Below, piece after piece: positions 1 to 8,303 of a stretch of DNA of 64,000 nucleotides; position 1 is the stretch's first letter; each line of letters begins with the position of its first letter. Made by a program: the position numbers and the translations under genes. Source of the DNA: Chryseobacterium scophthalmum (GTDB taxonomy: Bacteria; Bacteroidota; Bacteroidia; Flavobacteriales; Weeksellaceae); the NCBI RefSeq assembly GCF_900143185.1, contig NZ_FSRQ01000004.1, positions 248,001 through 312,000 on the forward strand, given 5' to 3'. The notes under the pieces are model-generated. The model was given only the letters and a program-made list of their open reading frames with translations. It ran no database searches and had not been told where the DNA came from.

Positions 1-1
1 T

Positions 2-580
2 TACAGACAGGAAGATTCTTATCTCTATTGGAATTACGAAATGCTTACTGATTGGATAGAGCAGGACGAAGAAATAGAAGATAACCACATCTGCAAAAAA
101 GAACTTCAACGGGCGGAAATCAACGGAGATATGATGGGACAAAAAATTTCCAATGCTAAGAATCTTCTTTTTTTTGAGCAACGCTTGAAACGTTTTATAC
201 CGAAAAACAGGTTTGATAAAGAATGCCTTCAATTGGCAGAAAAAACCTTTAAACTTTATTGTGATTACCCTAATGAAAGCATTTTCAGAAATGCCCACTA
301 TAATAATGCAAACAAGCCCTCAGAAATGGAGGGAGATGACAATTATAATGAGGAAACTGTTATCGCAATGGATAAATATATTTCCTTTTTTGCCGAGAGT
401 GACGGATTGATTTATGATAATCTAACGAGTATGGTCAATAATGAGTTCAACGAATATGCTGAAACACAGCAACCAATGATTTTTAAAACCTTTGACGGAA
501 GTGATATATTGGATAAAAACCTTGATTTTGAAAATCAGTTGTTTAAGGTCTTAAACGAATTGTGCCGATTGCTCAACTAA
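2..580 (+). CDS. Partial hypothetical protein next to PRTRC genes (5' end outside window)
   Basis: I do not recognise this protein. The reading frame is open from the left edge, so the ATG at 41 is probably internal and the N-terminus lies outside the window. The visible 190 or so residues are acidic, soluble and rich in Asn, Glu and Lys, with no signal peptide or membrane segment. It ends 44 bp before the PRTRC protein B gene on the same strand, so it is probably part of that cluster. Function unknown; its reality as a coding region is likely from its length and codon use. Confidence 0.6.
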   Translation, partial: YRQEDSYLYWNYEMLTDWIEQDEEIEDNHICKKELQRAEINGDMMGQKISNAKNLLFFEQRLKRFIPKNRFDKECLQLAEKTFKLYCDYPNESIFRNAHYNNANKPSEMEGDDNYNEETVIAMDKYISFFAESDGLIYDNLTSMVNNEFNEYAETQQPMIFKTFDGSDILDKNLDFENQLFKVLNELCRLLN

Positions 581-624
581 TCTGTGCATACACGGCGCAA
601 ATAATTCAATTATAAAAACAAGCT

Positions 625-1371
625 ATGAGAAATACAGCCAATACAATTAAGAACGAAGAAACCGACATAACCAATAATTTTGGAACACTTTACTATCCTA
701 AATCAGCACTGGTCTTTTATGAGACAGAAGATTATAATCGCGATGGTTATGTTGAACATTTTGATATTGACCCTAATGGAAACCCTGTCAATGCCCACCC
801 TTTGACTGTAAGGGAGGCACAACGACTCTCCAAATCTTTAAATATTCAAAATAAGAAAGAAAAAGATTTTCTAAGACCAAGTGGTATTATTTCTGAAACT
901 GTACTATTTATAGATACATCGGAAAATGGAAAAGTGGTCTGGTACACAAAAGCACAGGAACGACAGTTACTATTTACCGAAAAGCTTTCCATTCCAAATG
1001 GTTTAGCGAATGTGCCACCTTTGCTATGGTGTGCCAATAAGCAGGGAATGAAAATATTCGCATTGGAGACAGACCAACGCCCCAATACAGATACACCACT
1101 ATTTCACGCTCCGTTCTTTAATGTTTACGAAAGCGGAAGTGTTTGTATGGGAACGGTCGACGTAAACATTAAAAGTTCCGCATCACTCGAAGAGTTTACT
1201 AAGAAATGGGAAAACTATTTTTTCAATTCTTATTTCAGCCATTTGGTCAACAGCCATAATCCGATTAAAGGAAACTTGGTAATCCTTTGGAAAAGCCTTA
1301 TTGATTCAAAAGAGCCGTTTCCGACAGATATTCTAATCAATTCAAATCTAACTTTAAAAAATCTACTCTAA
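625..1371 (+). CDS. PRTRC system protein B, E2-like
   Basis: Resembles the PRTRC protein B family of plasmids and integrative elements. That family has been related to E2 ubiquitin-conjugating enzymes in comparative genomics, from memory. What is visible: residues 161-176 contain HAPFFNVYESGSVCMG, which mimics the E2 active-site signature (HPN, then a Gly, then a Cys), placing a candidate catalytic cysteine at residue 174. There is no signal peptide, so it should be cytoplasmic. The stop overlaps the ATG of the ThiF gene by one base, which implies translational coupling. The expected role is to accept a ubiquitin-like protein from the neighbouring E1-like enzyme; targets are unknown. Confidence 0.8.
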   Translation: MRNTANTIKNEETDITNNFGTLYYPKSALVFYETEDYNRDGYVEHFDIDPNGNPVNAHPLTVREAQRLSKSLNIQNKKEKDFLRPSGIISETVLFIDTSENGKVVWYTKAQERQLLFTEKLSIPNGLANVPPLLWCANKQGMKIFALETDQRPNTDTPLFHAPFFNVYESGSVCMGTVDVNIKSSASLEEFTKKWENYFFNSYFSHLVNSHNPIKGNLVILWKSLIDSKEPFPTDILINSNLTLKNLL

Positions 1372-2180
1372 TGATACAATCTGAAAAAACAAAAGTCCAT
1401 TTTACCGATGATAGCCTTTTAAATCCTACCAATCCTGTAATGGTAAACCTCATAGGTGCAGGTGGTACAGGTTCTAAAGTATTGACCGCCTTGATCGAAA
1501 TGAACCATTCATTGATTGAATTGGGACACGCAGGATTACAGGTGCGGTTGTGGGATGATGATATTGTCACAGAAGCGAATCAAGGCAGACAGCGTTTTGC
1601 AGAATGTGAAGTAGGATTACCAAAGGCAGTTGCACTGATAAATCGGGCAAACCGATGGTCTGGAACGAATTGGAAAGCCGAAGTCAGAAAGTTTGAAAGA
1701 GATTCTTTAGGAAGAATCCAAGAGAATATGCAGTCCGCAATTTATATGTCGTGTGTTGATAATGTCAAATCACGATTTGAAATTGCTGATATTCTGAATG
1801 AATTGAAAGAGGGTAGGAGATTATACAGAAACCAGGCTAAATATTGGATGGATTTTGGCAACAACCGATATTCTGGACAGGTTTTGCTTTCTACAGTTGA
1901 GAATATAAAACAACCTGATTCCGAAAAATATCAAACAACGTCGAATCTTCCTTATGTGACGGAAGAATTTGGAGAACTGCTTTTGCAGTCTGAAACGCAA
2001 GATGATACACCAAGTTGCAGTTTAGCAGAAGCATTAGAAAAGCAGGATTTGTTTATTAATTCTACATTAGCACAAATGGGATGTTCTCTATTGTGGAACT
2101 TGTTTCGCAACGGACTGACTGAAAACAGAGGTTTTTTCCTTAATCTAAAAAATTTCCATTCTCAACTGATAAAAATATAA
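1371..2180 (+). CDS. PRTRC system ThiF family protein, E1-like adenylating enzyme
   Basis: A 269-residue Rossmann-fold protein of the ThiF/MoeB/E1 superfamily. Visible motifs are GAGGTGS at residues 29-35 (nucleotide binding), WDDDIVTEANQGRQRF at 61-76 (the D-x-D...N..RQ adenylation motif), SCVDN at 127-131, and a cysteine at 216 in TPSC that may form a thioester. The family adenylates the C-terminus of a ubiquitin-like or sulfur-carrier protein. Here the adjacent E2-like gene makes a transfer relay plausible. The usual partners, a JAB peptidase and a ubiquitin-like protein, are not in the window and would be expected upstream. Confidence 0.85.
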   Translation: MIQSEKTKVHFTDDSLLNPTNPVMVNLIGAGGTGSKVLTALIEMNHSLIELGHAGLQVRLWDDDIVTEANQGRQRFAECEVGLPKAVALINRANRWSGTNWKAEVRKFERDSLGRIQENMQSAIYMSCVDNVKSRFEIADILNELKEGRRLYRNQAKYWMDFGNNRYSGQVLLSTVENIKQPDSEKYQTTSNLPYVTEEFGELLLQSETQDDTPSCSLAEALEKQDLFINSTLAQMGCSLLWNLFRNGLTENRGFFLNLKNFHSQLIKI

Positions 2181-2562
2181 AAAACCGCCTGACCAAAAGT
2201 TGGGCGGCAAAAATGCAATTCCTCCCTGCGGTCGGAAACGTATTTTTGCGGAAAGCGGAACAACCCCATTTCTAAAACAATTCCGGACTTTGGCTTTGGT
2301 TTGTTTTAGAAAAAAGGTTGTAAGTATTAACTGACTATAGAAAACTCGTTGTGCATAGTTTCAATTAAGCATTAAAATAGTTAGTTGAAACTATGCACTT
2401 TCAGTGCAAGAATTTCAGTTTCTATAAATTTTTTATTCGACACAGATGCACAGATAATAAAATGAATTTTTTAATATTTTATTATCTGTGCATCTGTGGA
2501 GTTTTTTAAACGAATTTCATTCGTTGTTCAAATCTATGGACTGAAAGTCCATAGTGGTTTAG
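2181..2562. repeat. Intergenic cluster of five inverted repeats
   Basis: No gene fits here. Five separate stem-loops lie in 380 bp: 2185-2193/2199-2207 (9 bp with two wobbles); 2269-2280/2301-2312 (12 bp perfect, extended by a further outer block CAACC/GGTTG); 2351-2364/2385-2398 (14 bp perfect); 2441-2463/2476-2498 (23 bp perfect with a 12-nt loop, followed by a T6 run); and 2534-2542/2546-2554 (9 bp perfect with a 3-nt loop). It separates the plus-strand PRTRC operon from the minus-strand metal operon. Some of the hairpins probably end transcription in both directions, but the number is more than termination needs. Confidence 0.85.
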
Positions 2563-2772
2563 TTATTTACAACAAGCATTTCCCTCTTGAATAGGTGGGC
2601 ACTTTACTGTACCGTAACTACAAAACACGCAACAATCTCCCTTTATAGGTTTTAGAGTTGTTTTGCAACTCTCACACTGATAGAAAAATTGACAAGCATC
2701 AGTTGGCATTTCTTCGGATTTCTTATGTCCGCAGGTTGGACAAGTTATTTCGGATATTAAAATGATGTCCAT
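2563..2772 (-). CDS. GDCCVxC domain small Cys-rich protein
   Basis: A 69-residue protein with the motif GDCCVFCSYG near residues 44-53, which defines a small family annotated as GDCCVxC domain (seleno)proteins. There are three further Cys pairs or near-pairs: CPTCG at 11-15, CESC at 33-36 and a terminal CC. These suggest a zinc-ribbon-like or thiol metal-binding fold. It starts inside the merTP stop codon (TAATG), so the two are translated together. The family commonly accompanies mercury transport genes; its function is not established. Confidence 0.75.
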   Translation of the reverse strand: MDIILISEITCPTCGHKKSEEMPTDACQFFYQCESCKTTLKPIKGDCCVFCSYGTVKCPPIQEGNACCK

Positions 2773-3374
2773 TATGAAATAATTTTGCTTTTTAGTGATT
2801 TGTAACCAGTAGAGTTGATAGCTTTTTCGATTTGCTCGATGCTGGTTTGTTTGTTGTCGAACTTTACAATTGCGTTGCCTTTTTCGTAAGAAACAATAAC
2901 TTCAACAATGCCTTTTAGTTTGCTAATTTCTGTCTTTACATGATGTTCACATCCTGAACAAGTCATTCCTTTAATAGTAAATTCAACTTTCTGAATTTTA
3001 GAAGTCGAAGTAACAATTGCCGTGATTTTTGTCTTCGGAACAAAGATGTGAGCATAACTCGGAAATGATAGAAGTAAAACTGATATTACGGTAATACTTC
3101 CTAACAATGATTTCGTTTGCATAAAATTTTGTTTTTGATTTGTTTCACAATTACAGTCAATTTGTTGTTGAGGTTTCAGTTTTTGATACCAAGCAAAGCC
3201 AAGAACTAAAACAGTCATACCAATAAAATAAGGTCGAAAAGGTTCGAGCCACGAAAAGGTAGAAGCAATTCCGCTTGAACCCGCAACTATAGCCAAAATT
3301 GGCGTAATACAGCACAAGGACGAAGCAATTGCTGTCAAAAGTCCTGCACCGATTAATTTTTTTTCTGTTTTCAT
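2772..3374 (-). CDS. merTP: Mercuric ion transport protein MerTP (MerT-MerP fusion)
   Basis: An inner-membrane transporter of 200 residues. The N-terminal half is MerT-like, with hydrophobic segments and the paired cysteines of SLCCITP at residues 21-22 that carry Hg(II) in MerT. The C-terminal part (about 129-197) is an HMA domain with GMTCSGC, Cys139 and Cys142, as in periplasmic MerP. Together they would take up Hg(II) for cytoplasmic reduction. No mercuric reductase is visible in the window, so either merA is elsewhere or the system handles another soft metal. It overlaps the upstream regulator gene by 4 bp. Confidence 0.85.
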   Translation of the reverse strand: MKTEKKLIGAGLLTAIASSLCCITPILAIVAGSSGIASTFSWLEPFRPYFIGMTVLVLGFAWYQKLKPQQQIDCNCETNQKQNFMQTKSLLGSITVISVLLLSFPSYAHIFVPKTKITAIVTSTSKIQKVEFTIKGMTCSGCEHHVKTEISKLKGIVEVIVSYEKGNAIVKFDNKQTSIEQIEKAINSTGYKSLKSKIIS

Positions 3375-3745
3375 ATTGCTTCCAAAATTTTGTTTTCGTT
3401 AAGGATTTTGAAAAAAGGTTTGAGCATTTTTTCATACTCTTTTGCCAACGAATAGAAAATAGTTTGCGCTTGTCTTTCCGTTTCAATGAGTTTTCTGTCT
3501 TTGAGTTTTCGCAAGTGCTGAGAAACTGCCGAAATGGTCATACTGAGAATATCGCTTAGGTCGCAAACACAAAGTTTCTTTTCTTCATAAAGAAGAAAAA
3601 GTATTTTCAGTCTTACATTGTTACCCGCTAACTCAAGTCCGCTGGATAAATAATCAACTGTCCCTTTGATTTCACTAATCCGGTCTTTGCAACGCATTAT
3701 CTGCTTAACGTCCGCCTGCTGCCTTATACAAGAAAGATTATCCAT
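3371..3745 (-). CDS. ArsR/SmtB family metalloregulator of the mer-like operon
   Basis: A 124-residue winged-helix repressor. The recognition region reads LSMTISAVSQHLRKLKDRKLIE, and just before it lies CVCDL with Cys59 and Cys61, the ArsR-type metal site. Additional cysteines at 6 and 19 could complete a trigonal thiolate site. It is the first gene of a three-gene minus-strand operon with MerTP and the GDCCVxC protein. A consensus promoter lies directly upstream, with its -7 box only 5 bp from the ATG. It most likely represses this operon and releases it when bound by metal. The metal cannot be told from sequence alone. Confidence 0.85.
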   Translation of the reverse strand: MDNLSCIRQQADVKQIMRCKDRISEIKGTVDYLSSGLELAGNNVRLKILFLLYEEKKLCVCDLSDILSMTISAVSQHLRKLKDRKLIETERQAQTIFYSLAKEYEKMLKPFFKILNENKILEAI

Positions 3746-3750
3746 AAGTA

Positions 3751-3781
3751 CAAAGATAAGCAGATTGTTTATTTAAGCAAA
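3751..3781 (-). promoter_or_regulatory. Bacteroidota-type promoter of the arsR-merTP operon
   Basis: On the minus strand, TTTG (3781-3778) is followed by a 19-bp spacer and TATCTTTG (3758-3751). This is an exact match to the Bacteroidota sigma factor consensus TTTG-N19-TAnnTTTG. The -7 box ends 5 bp before the start codon at 3745, so the transcript is probably leaderless or nearly so. Confidence 0.75.
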
Positions 3782-3804
3782 TACTAAAATACAAAAACAT
3801 CTTT

Positions 3805-4224
3805 TTATACATTTTCATAAAAGGATAAAAGATTTCCGTATAAGTCTAATGCTGCAAATTCTCTTGTGCCATAATAGGTACTTTCTATCTCTGTTTTTTC
3901 ATTGTGAAGCACCTCTTTTTCTTTTAGCTCTTTATACAGCTCTTCAACTCCTTTTACTTCAATTCTGCAACTGTGTGTTCCTGCTAAAAAGCTTTCTGCC
4001 CCACTACTAATCGGTTTTAGAAATAGAAAAATGCTTTTCCATTTCCAACTATAATTGCAGGAAGCCCACAAATGCAGTTCTATGTTGCCCCGAACCAAAA
4101 TTGCAAAAGTGTCTTCCTTGTGCCGACAATCAAAACCAAATTTGTCTTTGTAAAATTGAACTGCTTTGTCAATTTCCCTGACAGGAAATGCGGGTGTTGC
4201 CTTTATCAGTTCTATCATTGTCAT
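3805..4224 (-). CDS. VOC family (glyoxalase/bleomycin resistance-like) protein
   Basis: A roughly 139-residue protein of the vicinal oxygen chelate superfamily. Visible features are an N-terminal IKATPAFPVREIDKAVQFY, a central IELHLWAS and a C-terminal REFAALDLYGNLLSFYE, the two-half pattern of bleomycin-binding and glyoxalase-like proteins. The spacing is closest to bleomycin resistance proteins, which bind drug rather than catalyse. A start at 4224 or 4218 fits the family; the longer reading from 4272 adds residues that do not look conserved. It stands alone between the metal operons, and its true ligand is uncertain. Confidence 0.7.
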   Translation of the reverse strand: MTMIELIKATPAFPVREIDKAVQFYKDKFGFDCRHKEDTFAILVRGNIELHLWASCNYSWKWKSIFLFLKPISSGAESFLAGTHSCRIEVKGVEELYKELKEKEVLHNEKTEIESTYYGTREFAALDLYGNLLSFYENV

Positions 4225-4324
4225 GTGCAATTTTAAATTGTAATATTGTGGTAAATAGTTGAGACAGCTCAAACGGATTGAAAAAACGTTTTCGGTTTCC
4301 TGGCTTAGCTGTTTATCCTTTGTT

Positions 4325-6595
4325 TTAATAATTTAAAGATAACCCAATACCCCAGCCCATATCGCTATCATAATGTGTACGAATACCCACATTTTTATTG
4401 ATAATATATTTTAGCTCTGTCATATATTCCATATCGGTGTTGACCATAAAACCAGCCCTCAATCTCTTTGTGATGGGAATATCTTCACGCATTAAAGAAA
4501 GACGTACAATTCCATCGTGATATACCTCTGCCTGAAAGTTTACTAACATTGGTAATGTGTACATAAAGCCCAAGCTAATAGCTCTACGTGTATCTTTTTC
4601 ATTTTTCTGTCCGAATAAATTGGTTTCGTGTTCATCCATACCCATTTTACGATACCTCCAATCAAAACCTATAAACGGCATAAACCATTGCATTTTTCCA
4701 ATGTACCTTCCTAAATGTGTTTCTACTTCATAACCGTGCATATCGTTATAGCCTAATCGCCATTCTGTCCCTAAACTCCATCTTGAATTCTGAAGCATCG
4801 CATCACCATCATTTCCATTGCTAGCAAAATCATTCTGAGCCATTAAGTGTGGCATATTGCTTTCTCTTTGCAACATATTATATGCTTGTTTTTTGTTAGG
4901 TAAATTCGGATTTTGATAATCGTCAACTGCAAATACCCTGTTCATTCCTGACATCATATGATAAAGGATATGACAGTGGAAAAACCAATCTCCTTCTTCG
5001 TTTGCTAAAAACTCAATGGTATCAGTTTCCATTGGCATTATATCTATAACATTTTTTAGTGGTGATTTTTCGCCTTTGCCATTGATTACCCTGAAATCAA
5101 AACCGTGCAAGTGCATTGGATGGCGCATCATTGAGTTATTATGAATGGTAATTCGTAGAATTTCTCCTTTTTTCACAGGTATTTTATCAACTTCTGAAAG
5201 TATTTTATTATCCATACTCCACACATAACGGTTCATATTTCCGGTAAGGGTAAATTTCAATTCTTTTACTGGCGCATCTTTAGGAAGTTCCGTATTGGAA
5301 GGAGATTGTAGCATTGCATAATTCAGCGTTTTGATTTCTCCCAAAGCATTTGCATTGTAACGGTTGGGATCATTTTCCATATTCATATTGTGTTGACTAT
5401 GGTCTTCTTTTGGTTTTGCCTCTCCAGTAATTTCAGGATACATTACCACGTTCATATCCATTTGGTTCAGGCTCATTTTCATTCCCATATCGTCCAAATC
5501 TCCATTCATCTTCATCATATCGTTCATCATCTTCATCCCTTCAAAATATTTTAATTTAGGAAGTGGTGATATTAATTGTTTGATGCCATTGCCCACAAAA
5601 TAACTTGCGGATTGTGTTCTGTCTTCAGTAGTAGCTAGAAACTGATAAGCAACACCATCTTCAGGAATTGTTACTACAATATCGTAAGTTTCAGAAACCG
5701 CAATGATTAATCTATCTACTTCCACAGGTTCTACATCATTACCGTCATTTGCAACTACGGTAATTTTACCGCCTGCATACCGCAACCAAAAATAGGACGA
5801 AGCACCACCGTTTGAAACTCGCAATCGTACTTTATCGCCCGCTTTTAGCGTTTTGCCGTCCACCTTTTTTAAATCGGTCGTATGGTTTCCATTGATTAAA
5901 ATTTTGTCATAATACACATCGCTTACATCCATTGCCAACATCCGTTTCCATTCGTTGGTTAGTTTTGTTTTGAAATGTCCTTCTCTAATAGCTTCTGCAT
6001 AAGACTGTGTTGCATTTTTTTTAATAGCTGCCCAATCGTTGGCATTATGCAGCATCCTGTTGATGTTGTCGGGATTAAGATTTGTCCACTCGCTTAAAAT
6101 GATGGGTACAGTCGGCAAATCGTCAATTCCTTTTCTAAAGGTTTTATCATCATCCTTTTTCTTCATTATAAAACTGCCATACATCCCAATTTGCTCCTGC
6201 AAACCAGAATGTGAGTGATACCAATGCGTTCCGTGTTGGATAATTGGGAAGCGATAGGTATAGGTTGTGCCTGCCTTAATAGGTTTTTGTGTAAGCCAGG
6301 GCACACCATCTTCTTTGTTGGGCAGGAACACTCCGTGCCAATGCAATGAGGTACTTTCTTTTAATTGGTTATGTACAACGATTTCGGCTGTATCGCCTTC
6401 GGTAAAAGTGAGCGTTGGCATTGGTATTTGACCATTTACGGAAATGGCTCTTTTTTCTTTGCCTGCGTAGTTTACAAGCGTATCTTTTACATACAACTCG
6501 TAACGAACTACTTTTTGTGCAAAGAGAGATTGCGAACATAACAGTATAAAAACTGCTTGCAGCAACCTGATCGTAACATTTTTAGGTATATTCAT
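4325..6595 (-). CDS. Multicopper oxidase with C-terminal CopB-like domain
   Basis: An exported 756-residue protein. Counting from the ATG at 6595, a signal peptide (residues 1-27, ending LFAQ) precedes three cupredoxin-type domains. The copper ligands are all visible: LHWHG (83-88), HWYHSHSG (124-131), HPMHLHGF, and HCHILYHMMSGM. A Met/His-rich stretch (MKMMNDMMKMNGDLDDMGMK and beyond) resembles the Met-rich insert of CueO and CopA, likely a Cu(I) site. The final 170 or so residues are rich in beta-strand-like segments ending GIGLSLNY, like the outer-membrane copper protein CopB. It probably oxidises Cu(I) in the periplasm. The upstream in-frame start at 6640 would give a poor N-terminus and was not chosen. 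Confidence 0.85.
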   Translation of the reverse strand: MNIPKNVTIRLLQAVFILLCSQSLFAQKVVRYELYVKDTLVNYAGKEKRAISVNGQIPMPTLTFTEGDTAEIVVHNQLKESTSLHWHGVFLPNKEDGVPWLTQKPIKAGTTYTYRFPIIQHGTHWYHSHSGLQEQIGMYGSFIMKKKDDDKTFRKGIDDLPTVPIILSEWTNLNPDNINRMLHNANDWAAIKKNATQSYAEAIREGHFKTKLTNEWKRMLAMDVSDVYYDKILINGNHTTDLKKVDGKTLKAGDKVRLRVSNGGASSYFWLRYAGGKITVVANDGNDVEPVEVDRLIIAVSETYDIVVTIPEDGVAYQFLATTEDRTQSASYFVGNGIKQLISPLPKLKYFEGMKMMNDMMKMNGDLDDMGMKMSLNQMDMNVVMYPEITGEAKPKEDHSQHNMNMENDPNRYNANALGEIKTLNYAMLQSPSNTELPKDAPVKELKFTLTGNMNRYVWSMDNKILSEVDKIPVKKGEILRITIHNNSMMRHPMHLHGFDFRVINGKGEKSPLKNVIDIMPMETDTIEFLANEEGDWFFHCHILYHMMSGMNRVFAVDDYQNPNLPNKKQAYNMLQRESNMPHLMAQNDFASNGNDGDAMLQNSRWSLGTEWRLGYNDMHGYEVETHLGRYIGKMQWFMPFIGFDWRYRKMGMDEHETNLFGQKNEKDTRRAISLGFMYTLPMLVNFQAEVYHDGIVRLSLMREDIPITKRLRAGFMVNTDMEYMTELKYIINKNVGIRTHYDSDMGWGIGLSLNY

Positions 6596-6618
6596 TTTGA
6601 TATTTTTTTTCTTGAAAC

Positions 6619-7068
6619 TTAATCCTGCTCTTTTAGCCAATTGGTTAAAACTTTGATTTGCTCATCATTCAGTTTTGTGTTTTTATGCATCATTGTATAT
6701 GATGCTAAGGGCATTTGTTTAGTTTCGATTTGTTCTTTAATTGAGTTTAATAATCTGTCCTGCTTCCTATTTGAGTATGTACCCCATTCGTTGAAATTCA
6801 AATCCTCTTTTGCGTTTTTTATGTGGTTTTCTACTAATGCTCTCATAGGTTGCACATAGTCGTACCAAACATAATTAGTATTGTTACTATGACAATCGTA
6901 GCAAGAGGTTTGAAGCATCGCTTTTACTTCAACAGGCATTTTATACGCTTGGGTAAAATCGGTTGTGTAAACCTGCCCTTTATCTACATTAAGGGCAGGC
7001 TGATAAAATTGAATAGCAATAAAAATAAACAGCACTATTGTCAACATTATCTTTAATACTCTCTTCAT
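6619..7068 (-). CDS. Haem-binding domain protein (single CxxCH cytochrome-like)
   Basis: A 149-residue protein with an N-terminal membrane anchor (VLKIMLTIVLFIFIAIQFY) and a periplasmic domain carrying CYDCHSNNT, a c-type haem-binding CxxCH motif, followed by WYDYVQP. This matches the small haem-binding domain family often found in Bacteroidota copper operons. It lies 23 bp before the oxidase gene and 2 bp after the DUF3347 gene, in one operon. It may pass electrons to or from the multicopper oxidase, but that is inference from position. Confidence 0.8.
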   Translation of the reverse strand: MKRVLKIMLTIVLFIFIAIQFYQPALNVDKGQVYTTDFTQAYKMPVEVKAMLQTSCYDCHSNNTNYVWYDYVQPMRALVENHIKNAKEDLNFNEWGTYSNRKQDRLLNSIKEQIETKQMPLASYTMMHKNTKLNDEQIKVLTNWLKEQD

Positions 7069-7070
7069 TT

Positions 7071-7730
7071 TTAGAACTCTTTTTTTACAGAGCCACAGGT
7101 AAGCATCTTGCTGCCATAATAAGGATTTTTGATAGTCTTAGCTTCGTTAATCCAAACCGCACCTTTACCATCATTGTACATTGGGCAGTAGTCCTGATAT
7201 AATTTTTGGGTAGTTCCAAATAATGTGATAAGGTCAGAAACGTCTTTACTTAGCGATGCTAAATGCTCTCTCTGGTGGTCTATTTTACCAGCATTGTCAC
7301 TAATATGCTCTGCATTTTCTTTGGCATTTTCCGCTATTTCCATATATTCTTTATGTTTATTCGCTGGGATAGCGTTCATATCCACATTTTTTAAGGTAGT
7401 AAACAATTGCTTTCCTGCATTAGCCGCTGCTTTGTCATTATCTGCAACAAGTGCATTTTTTAAAGCCAAATAATCCTTAATTATAGGTGCGACAGTAAAC
7501 TTTTGAGCTTGCTTCACATCGGACTTTTCTGCCTCTTGAGAAGATGTATCCGTTGAAGTAACAGTTGCTACCGTATCATTGTGTGTAGGTGATTGTAACT
7601 CCGGAGTTGCAGCAATTGTTGTGCTATCATTAGCTTGCTGGTCGCTATTTTTATTTGAAGATTGATTGCAGGAAATTGTTACCGCTGCAACTGTTACTAA
7701 TGTAATGATTGAGAAAATTATATTTTTCAT
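7071..7730 (-). CDS. DUF3347 lipoprotein
   Basis: A 219-residue protein with a lipoprotein signal (TVAAVTISC, lipid cysteine near residue 21), a Ser/Thr-rich linker, then a DUF3347 domain from about residue 88. The domain is largely helical and ends CPMYNDGKGAVW...NPYYGSKMLTCGSV, with His, Cys and Met residues that could bind copper. A second DUF3347 protein two genes upstream ends in the same signature, so the operon carries two paralogues, one lipid-anchored and one with an HMA domain. It is probably periplasmic copper binding; no catalytic role is known. Confidence 0.8.
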   Translation of the reverse strand: MKNIIFSIITLVTVAAVTISCNQSSNKNSDQQANDSTTIAATPELQSPTHNDTVATVTSTDTSSQEAEKSDVKQAQKFTVAPIIKDYLALKNALVADNDKAAANAGKQLFTTLKNVDMNAIPANKHKEYMEIAENAKENAEHISDNAGKIDHQREHLASLSKDVSDLITLFGTTQKLYQDYCPMYNDGKGAVWINEAKTIKNPYYGSKMLTCGSVKKEF

Positions 7731-7769
7731 TTTATTTATTTTTGATATTATTGAAGAAATTTGTCTTAT

Positions 7770-8291
7770 TTATTTGTTTTCAAATTCATTTAGCTTACGC
7801 TTCATAAATTCGATTTCTTGTGCCTGTGTTTCCAGTATGTTTTTTTGTAACTGTATCAATTCGGGGTCGGTAAGCTTAGCTTTTTCAGACATCAATACTG
7901 CTGCTGCGTGATGCGGTATCATACCTTTTACAAACTCTTTATTTCCCACAAATAATTGCTCCCGAATACCAAACCAAGAAAAGATACCAATCGCAAGGGA
8001 AACCGTTATGATTGCCCAGTTGATTTTTTTGCTTTCATACATTCCTTTCATTATCAATAGTTCTATAATCAACATTGCAGAAACCATCAGCAAAGTCATA
8101 TACAAATTATTGATGTTCAGGATAAGGTTCTGTAAGCCGTCAATCATAGCATACATAATGAAGTACATAGCTATGAACATAGCAACAGCCATTACAGCAA
8201 AGCGTTTGTACATTGCTAAAGAGTGATTAGTATTATGCTTTTCATTCTTATGGTTATGTTGCATTTCGTGTTGGTTTTCCATACTTTCCAT
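7770..8291 (-). CDS. DUF305 domain membrane protein
   Basis: A 173-residue protein beginning with a His/Met-rich cytoplasmic or periplasmic tail (about 25 residues, HEMQHNHKNEKHNTNH), followed by three membrane segments (about 28-52, 60-84, 91-108). The short C-terminal DUF305 region contains GMIPHHAAAVLMSEKA, where the HH pair and methionines are typical of this family. DUF305 proteins recur in copper and silver resistance clusters. Position between two DUF3347 genes supports a copper role. The exact activity is unknown. Confidence 0.8.
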   Translation of the reverse strand: MESMENQHEMQHNHKNEKHNTNHSLAMYKRFAVMAVAMFIAMYFIMYAMIDGLQNLILNINNLYMTLLMVSAMLIIELLIMKGMYESKKINWAIITVSLAIGIFSWFGIREQLFVGNKEFVKGMIPHHAAAVLMSEKAKLTDPELIQLQKNILETQAQEIEFMKRKLNEFENK

Positions 8292-8303
8292 AACAATAGC
8301 GTT

